The position numbers were made by a program, and so were the translations under genes. From the NCBI RefSeq assembly GCF_002795805.1, contig NZ_CP018799.1:675001-739000 (forward strand): 64,000 nt of DNA, in the 5' to 3' direction. Within the stretch, counting starts at the first letter, position 1. Every line of letters starts with the position of its first letter. The notes beneath the pieces were generated by a model that was not told the DNA's origin, did no database searches, and saw only the letters and a list, made by a program, of their open reading frames with translations. This document shows positions 61,032 through 64,000 of the stretch, in pieces. The DNA is from Mariprofundus aestuarium (GTDB taxonomy: Bacteria; Pseudomonadota; Zetaproteobacteria; Mariprofundales; Mariprofundaceae).

Positions 61032-61568
61032 ATGATTCATCGAATCTTGGACAAATCAAAACAAAAAGAGGTAGAAGAGCTATTCACTTCTGTATTCACC
61101 TCATCAGAGGGCGAAAAGGAAGGAAAATTGATTGGCAGCCTTTCTTTACAGTTGGCATCAAACATCGACAATAAAGAAATAATCTGTATCGGCGCATACG
61201 AAGATGAAACACTCATCGGTTGTATTTTTTTCACTCGCCTTCATTTTAGTAAGCCTATTCTGGTTTACATGCTCGCCCCAGTTGCAGTGAGCGCTGAACA
61301 TCAGGGAAAAGGAATCGGTCAGGCTTTAATCAATTATGGGCTTGATGAACTGAAAAGGCGCGCTGCTAATGTTGCTGTTACATATGGAGATCCATCCTTT
61401 TATTCAAAGGTAGGGTTTCAGGCGCTTTCAGAAAATGTAATTAAGGCCCCGCTAAAGCTCTCAATGCCTTTTGGCTGGCTTGGGCAGTCTTTAACGGGAG
61501 AGCCAATTCCTACTATCAGTGAACGTCCCCTGTGCGTTAAGGAATTCATTGACCCCGTCTATTGGTAA
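61032..61568 (+). CDS. GNAT-family N-acetyltransferase
   Basis: A 178-residue acetyltransferase. The acetyl-CoA loop is VSAEHQGKGIGQALINYGLD (Q/RxxGxG/A), with the beta-strand LVYMLAPVAV before it. The C-terminal YGDPSFYSKVGFQALSEN is the YhbS-type ending. The acceptor is unknown. ATG follows GAAGGGTAAGGC. Single gene in a repeat-rich accessory stretch. Confidence 0.9.
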   Translation: MIHRILDKSKQKEVEELFTSVFTSSEGEKEGKLIGSLSLQLASNIDNKEIICIGAYEDETLIGCIFFTRLHFSKPILVYMLAPVAVSAEHQGKGIGQALINYGLDELKRRAANVAVTYGDPSFYSKVGFQALSENVIKAPLKLSMPFGWLGQSLTGEPIPTISERPLCVKEFIDPVYW

Positions 61569-61677
61569 CCAAAAGAACATAATAATCACATGCACCCGGA
61601 CAGAAAAAGCGCCGCGCGTTCCCCGCTCTGCTTTTTTGCGGCTGGTGATGTGAAGCGTTATACCTGATAATCGAATG

Positions 61678-61745
61678 ACCGGATCTGGCCGAACCTCGTC
61701 GTTGGCGACTGACGTAAAACGGCCAACTTCAGACATTCATACGGT
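61678..61745. repeat. GGCCGA-type repeat copy
   Basis: Contains ATCTGGCCGAACC, a GTCGTTGGCGAC palindrome and ACGGCCAACTTCAGACATTCA. It belongs to the family of imperfect repeats found after accessory genes in this window (others near 2363, 4484, 4651, 6675, 27790, 29205, 59102, 59637 and 60786). The rest of 61569-61903 holds nothing I can support beyond this repeat and an 11-bp hairpin near 61605-61635. Confidence 0.5.
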
Positions 61746-61903
61746 GATACGAGCTTCTCTTCTTTTGTACGAAAGCCCTATTTTGACTGCCAAAACGCTC
61801 AACCAAGTGTCTTTTAGGGAGCTAAAAAAAACTTGCGATTTTTTATTAATAAGCGTATCCTGTTATTACTCTGAGAGGGGAGAGCCTCAAGGAGGTAAAA
61901 GCC

Positions 61904-62011
61904 ATGAAAAAATTACTAAAGGAACATCTATGGGATGACGCGTTTATCCTTGTCATTGCGATTTGTATGGCCGCTTGGTTTGCTGGGATTGTGTTATACT
62001 CAGCATCATAG
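61904..62011 (+). CDS. Micro-membrane protein (35 aa)
   Basis: MKKLLKEHLWDDAF followed by a single hydrophobic helix (ILVIAICMAAWFAGIVLYS). A strong AAGGAGG lies nine bases before the ATG. There is a basic N-terminus, inside-positive. Such small one-helix proteins often modulate larger membrane partners; the TraB-like membrane protein starts 140 bp downstream. A terminator-like stem and a perfect 18-bp hairpin lie between them. Confidence 0.6.
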   Translation: MKKLLKEHLWDDAFILVIAICMAAWFAGIVLYSAS

Positions 62012-62038
62012 TGTTTAGTTGTCGCTCACGGCGGGAGA

Positions 62039-62060
62039 GCCTCGATTTGGTCGGGGCTTT
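62039..62060 (+). terminator. Terminator-like stem after the micro-membrane protein gene
   Basis: A seven-pair stem GCCTCGA / TCGGGGC (one G-U) with loop TTTGG, followed by TTTCC. Short U-tract, so termination is probably partial. Confidence 0.45.
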
Positions 62061-62088
62061 CCATGTCTGGGGATCAGATGGGAAGAGT

Positions 62089-62130
62089 GCTTTGGCTAGC
62101 CCTTGACGCTGATCAAGGGCTAGCCAAAGC
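62089..62130. promoter_or_regulatory. Perfect 18-bp hairpin in the leader of the TraB-like gene
   Basis: GCTTTGGCTAGCCCTTGA (62089-62106) and its exact complement (62113-62130) flank a six-base CGCTGA loop. It ends 21 bp upstream of the start codon and leaves the GGGGAG ribosome site free. No T-tract follows. Candidate attenuator, RNase site or protein operator. Confidence 0.6.
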
Positions 62131-62151
62131 ATACGAAAGGGGAGTTGTAGC

Positions 62152-63348
62152 ATGAGTAACCATCCCATTTTCACCTTCCAGCATGGTGGTCAGTATATCA
62201 CTGTTATGGGAACTGCTCATATCTCCAGAGCCAGTGCAGACAAAGTTCGTGAGCTACTCTCATCCGGTGAATATGATGCAGTTGCGGTTGAACTCTGTAC
62301 GGGCCGCCATGAAAAAATAACTAACCCCAACATGTTCGCAGACCTTGATCTCTTTACAGCCATCAAGAAGGGGCAAGGGCCGATGATATGGGCTAACCTA
62401 GTCATTGGTGCATTCCAGCAGCGCCTGGCTGAACAGGTGGATATTGAGCCAGGCGCGGAATTGAAGGCGGCACTCGAAGAGGCCGATAGAGCTGGATACC
62501 CAGTTTCACTGATCGACCGTGACATCAGTATTACCATGAGGCGCGTTTACCGAAACATTCCTTTTAAACGGCGCGTGGAGCTTGTTGGTCAGTTCATAAA
62601 GGGTTTCCTTACCCGGGAAAGCATCAGCGAAGAGGATGTCGAAAGCCTTAAAGATGGTGATATCCTCAATTCAGCCTTTGCTCAATTTGCGAAAAAAGAC
62701 AGCAAACTATACAAACCGCTGATTGATGAGAGAGACCAGTACATGGCACTACGCCTGATTCAGGAGGCAAACCGTACTGTGCATCACCACATTATTGCCG
62801 TTGTTGGAGCAGGTCACTTTAATGGCATTAGCAGTTATATGAGCCAATACTGTGACTTATCCGAGAGTGAGCTTGATGCAGCATTGCAAGAGCTGAAAGT
62901 GATTCCGGAGAAGAAAAATATCGGCAGGTATTTTCCCTGGCTTATCAGTTTTCTGGTTCTCTTAGGCTTTGCCAGCGGCTTTGCTAAGAACTCCTCGCTT
63001 GGCTGGGAGTTGGTACTGTACTGGGTAGTGATCAATGGCGGGCTTACATCCATTGGTGCACTGATGGCAAAGGCACATCCACTGACCATTCTTGGGGCCT
63101 TTGTCGCTGCCCCCATTACTTCTCTGAACCCGATGATTGGTGCAGGTGTGGTTACTTCTGCACTGGAGATATGGCTACGAAAGCCAAGAATGAAAGACTT
63201 TGACAGTTTGCGCCACGATACAGTTCATTTAGCTGGCTGGTGGAAAAATAGAATTTCACGCACCATGCTGGTTTTTATTTTCTCATCACTTGCCTCCGCT
63301 ATTGGAACCTATATCGCAGGCTTTATTATCTTTGATCGTTTGACTTGA
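62152..63348 (+). CDS. TraB/PrgY family membrane protein
   Basis: A 398-residue protein of the TraB/PrgY family. The signature VMGTAHISRASADKVRELLS is at the N-terminus, followed by VAVELCTGRHEKI, and the second GxxH-type motif is VVGAGHFNGI (about 219-228). The C-terminal part has four probable membrane helices (about 262-280, 285-303, 309-335 and 372-392). Known: PrgY-type proteins degrade or sequester peptide pheromones; the fold is related to tiki/TraB metalloproteases with paired GxxH motifs. The substrate here is unknown. Confidence 0.9.
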   Translation: MSNHPIFTFQHGGQYITVMGTAHISRASADKVRELLSSGEYDAVAVELCTGRHEKITNPNMFADLDLFTAIKKGQGPMIWANLVIGAFQQRLAEQVDIEPGAELKAALEEADRAGYPVSLIDRDISITMRRVYRNIPFKRRVELVGQFIKGFLTRESISEEDVESLKDGDILNSAFAQFAKKDSKLYKPLIDERDQYMALRLIQEANRTVHHHIIAVVGAGHFNGISSYMSQYCDLSESELDAALQELKVIPEKKNIGRYFPWLISFLVLLGFASGFAKNSSLGWELVLYWVVINGGLTSIGALMAKAHPLTILGAFVAAPITSLNPMIGAGVVTSALEIWLRKPRMKDFDSLRHDTVHLAGWWKNRISRTMLVFIFSSLASAIGTYIAGFIIFDRLT

Positions 63349-63413
63349 TTGGTTTGCTTATTTTGGAGCAGGCTCATTGAAAATAAAGGGCTCTTCGCAT
63401 CTCTTTAGCATTA

Positions 63414-64000
63414 TTACTTGGACAAAACGATAACCACGGCAATCAGGATGCCTGCACCCAAGGCAAACAGACTGTACTTGCGGTGTTCTTTCTCTGCCTG
63501 AGGTAATAGATGGGTGGCACCTACATAAACAAGTGCGCCTGCCGACAGCGACAGCATGGCCCCCAATGATGGTTTATCGATCTGGCTAATGAAGGGGTAG
63601 GACACCAGCATGCCTAACGGTGTGGACAAGGAAGCGGCGAGTAGAGCCAGAATCAATGATTTCTTTGCGCTGAAGCCTCCGTGCAAAAGTAGTAAATAGG
63701 TAATGATCCCCTCGGGGAATTCATGCAGTACCATGCCGGATGCGGCCAAAACTCCGGTGAAAGCACTAACGGAAAATGTGATGGCGTAAATAAACCCGTC
63801 AATAAACGAGTGAAAGCCGATACCGAGCATGGGTACCAGCCCTAGGCCATACAGTGAGTCAGGCCCCCTCTCGCAGACGAAGGCAGTGATAAAGCGATTG
63901 AATATATGCAACAGAACAAAACCGGAGAGTAGATAGGCCGGAGCATTTTCGTTCATCTCAAAAGATTTCGGGATGATGTGTAAAAACGATACGGAAATCA
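63414..64000 (-). CDS. ZIP-family metal transporter (5' end beyond window)
   Basis: At least 195 residues of a multi-helix membrane protein; the frame is open to the right edge and reads ISVSFLHIIPKSFEMNENAP before the first internal Met at 63956, which matches the ZIP motif with His and Glu in the membrane. Metal-site helices follow: IGFHSFIDGFIYAI and MVLHEFPEGIITYLLLLHGG (His and Glu ligands). Likely imports zinc or iron, or moves other divalent metals. Convergent with the TraB-like gene. Confidence 0.88.
   Translation of the reverse strand, partial: ISVSFLHIIPKSFEMNENAPAYLLSGFVLLHIFNRFITAFVCERGPDSLYGLGLVPMLGIGFHSFIDGFIYAITFSVSAFTGVLAASGMVLHEFPEGIITYLLLLHGGFSAKKSLILALLAASLSTPLGMLVSYPFISQIDKPSLGAMLSLSAGALVYVGATHLLPQAEKEHRKYSLFALGAGILIAVVIVLSK

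Noticed and set aside
58323-62151. Integron cassette array (single genes separated by repeats)
   Set aside because: Gene types and spacing fit, but I see no integron integrase, and the repeats lack a convincing GTTRRRY / RYYYAAC core pair, so attC identity is unsupported.

Overview
The window looks like the chromosome of a free-living Gram-negative proteobacterium. It encodes AsmA-type envelope proteins, a lipoprotein, GatCAB amidotransferase, an Fe-S type PurF and glycine-zipper and His-rich envelope proteins. The base composition is mosaic: the left 33 kb and parts of 58.3-62 kb are AT-richer, while 33.2-58.3 kb is GC-richer and compactly packed with housekeeping genes. Gene content would fit a Zetaproteobacterium or a deep gammaproteobacterial-like lineage, but I cannot assign a genus from sequence alone.

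Region 1 (1-27.15 kb) is an integrative, mobilizable defence island abutting the 3' end of an initiator tRNA gene (tRNA-fMet, 27080-27154, minus). It carries a tyrosine integrase cut by the left window edge, an AlpA-type regulator and a second small tyrosine recombinase next to an odd tRNA-like gene. A MobV-like relaxase joined to a RepB-like primase region provides mobilization. Its cargo is mostly defence-like: a DUF3427/DUF3883 nuclease, a GIY-YIG protein, a five-gene type III restriction-modification operon with SNF2 helicase, DUF4391 and GmrSD-like members, and a Kiwa pair (kwaA-kwaB). An uncharacterised 282-aa protein gene and an AAA+ ATPase/metallophosphoesterase pair follow; the pair sits behind two near-identical palindromic operators.

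Region 2 (27.16-33.14 kb) is a smaller accessory segment bounded by a second, sequence-identical tRNA-fMet gene with its own promoter and terminator. It holds a zinc-ribbon membrane protein, a Y-family DNA polymerase with a palindromic operator, a GAF protein and a multi-PAS hybrid histidine kinase. The kinase is bracketed by 55-bp imperfect direct repeats.

Region 3 (33.2-58.3 kb) is the conserved backbone. It holds a HAD phosphatase, AsmA, YciO-like, YqhA-like and potassium channel genes, an aminotransferase, the gatC-gatA-gatB-(AsmA-like) operon, several small envelope genes and the nadC-birA-coaX-radA / cvpA-purF-lipase series. It ends with a response-regulator nucleotide cyclase whose stop overlaps the start of a CpdA-like phosphodiesterase, so synthesis and breakdown of the same messenger appear translationally coupled.

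Region 4 (58.3-64 kb) is accessory again. Isolated single genes (tiny membrane protein, rhodanese, isoprenylcysteine-methyltransferase-like protein, GNAT acetyltransferase, TraB/PrgY protein, ZIP transporter) are separated by spacers carrying a GGCCGA-type repeat family, a 172-bp MITE-like element and a 353-bp inverted copy of the 3' end of the kinase gene from 32.5 kb.
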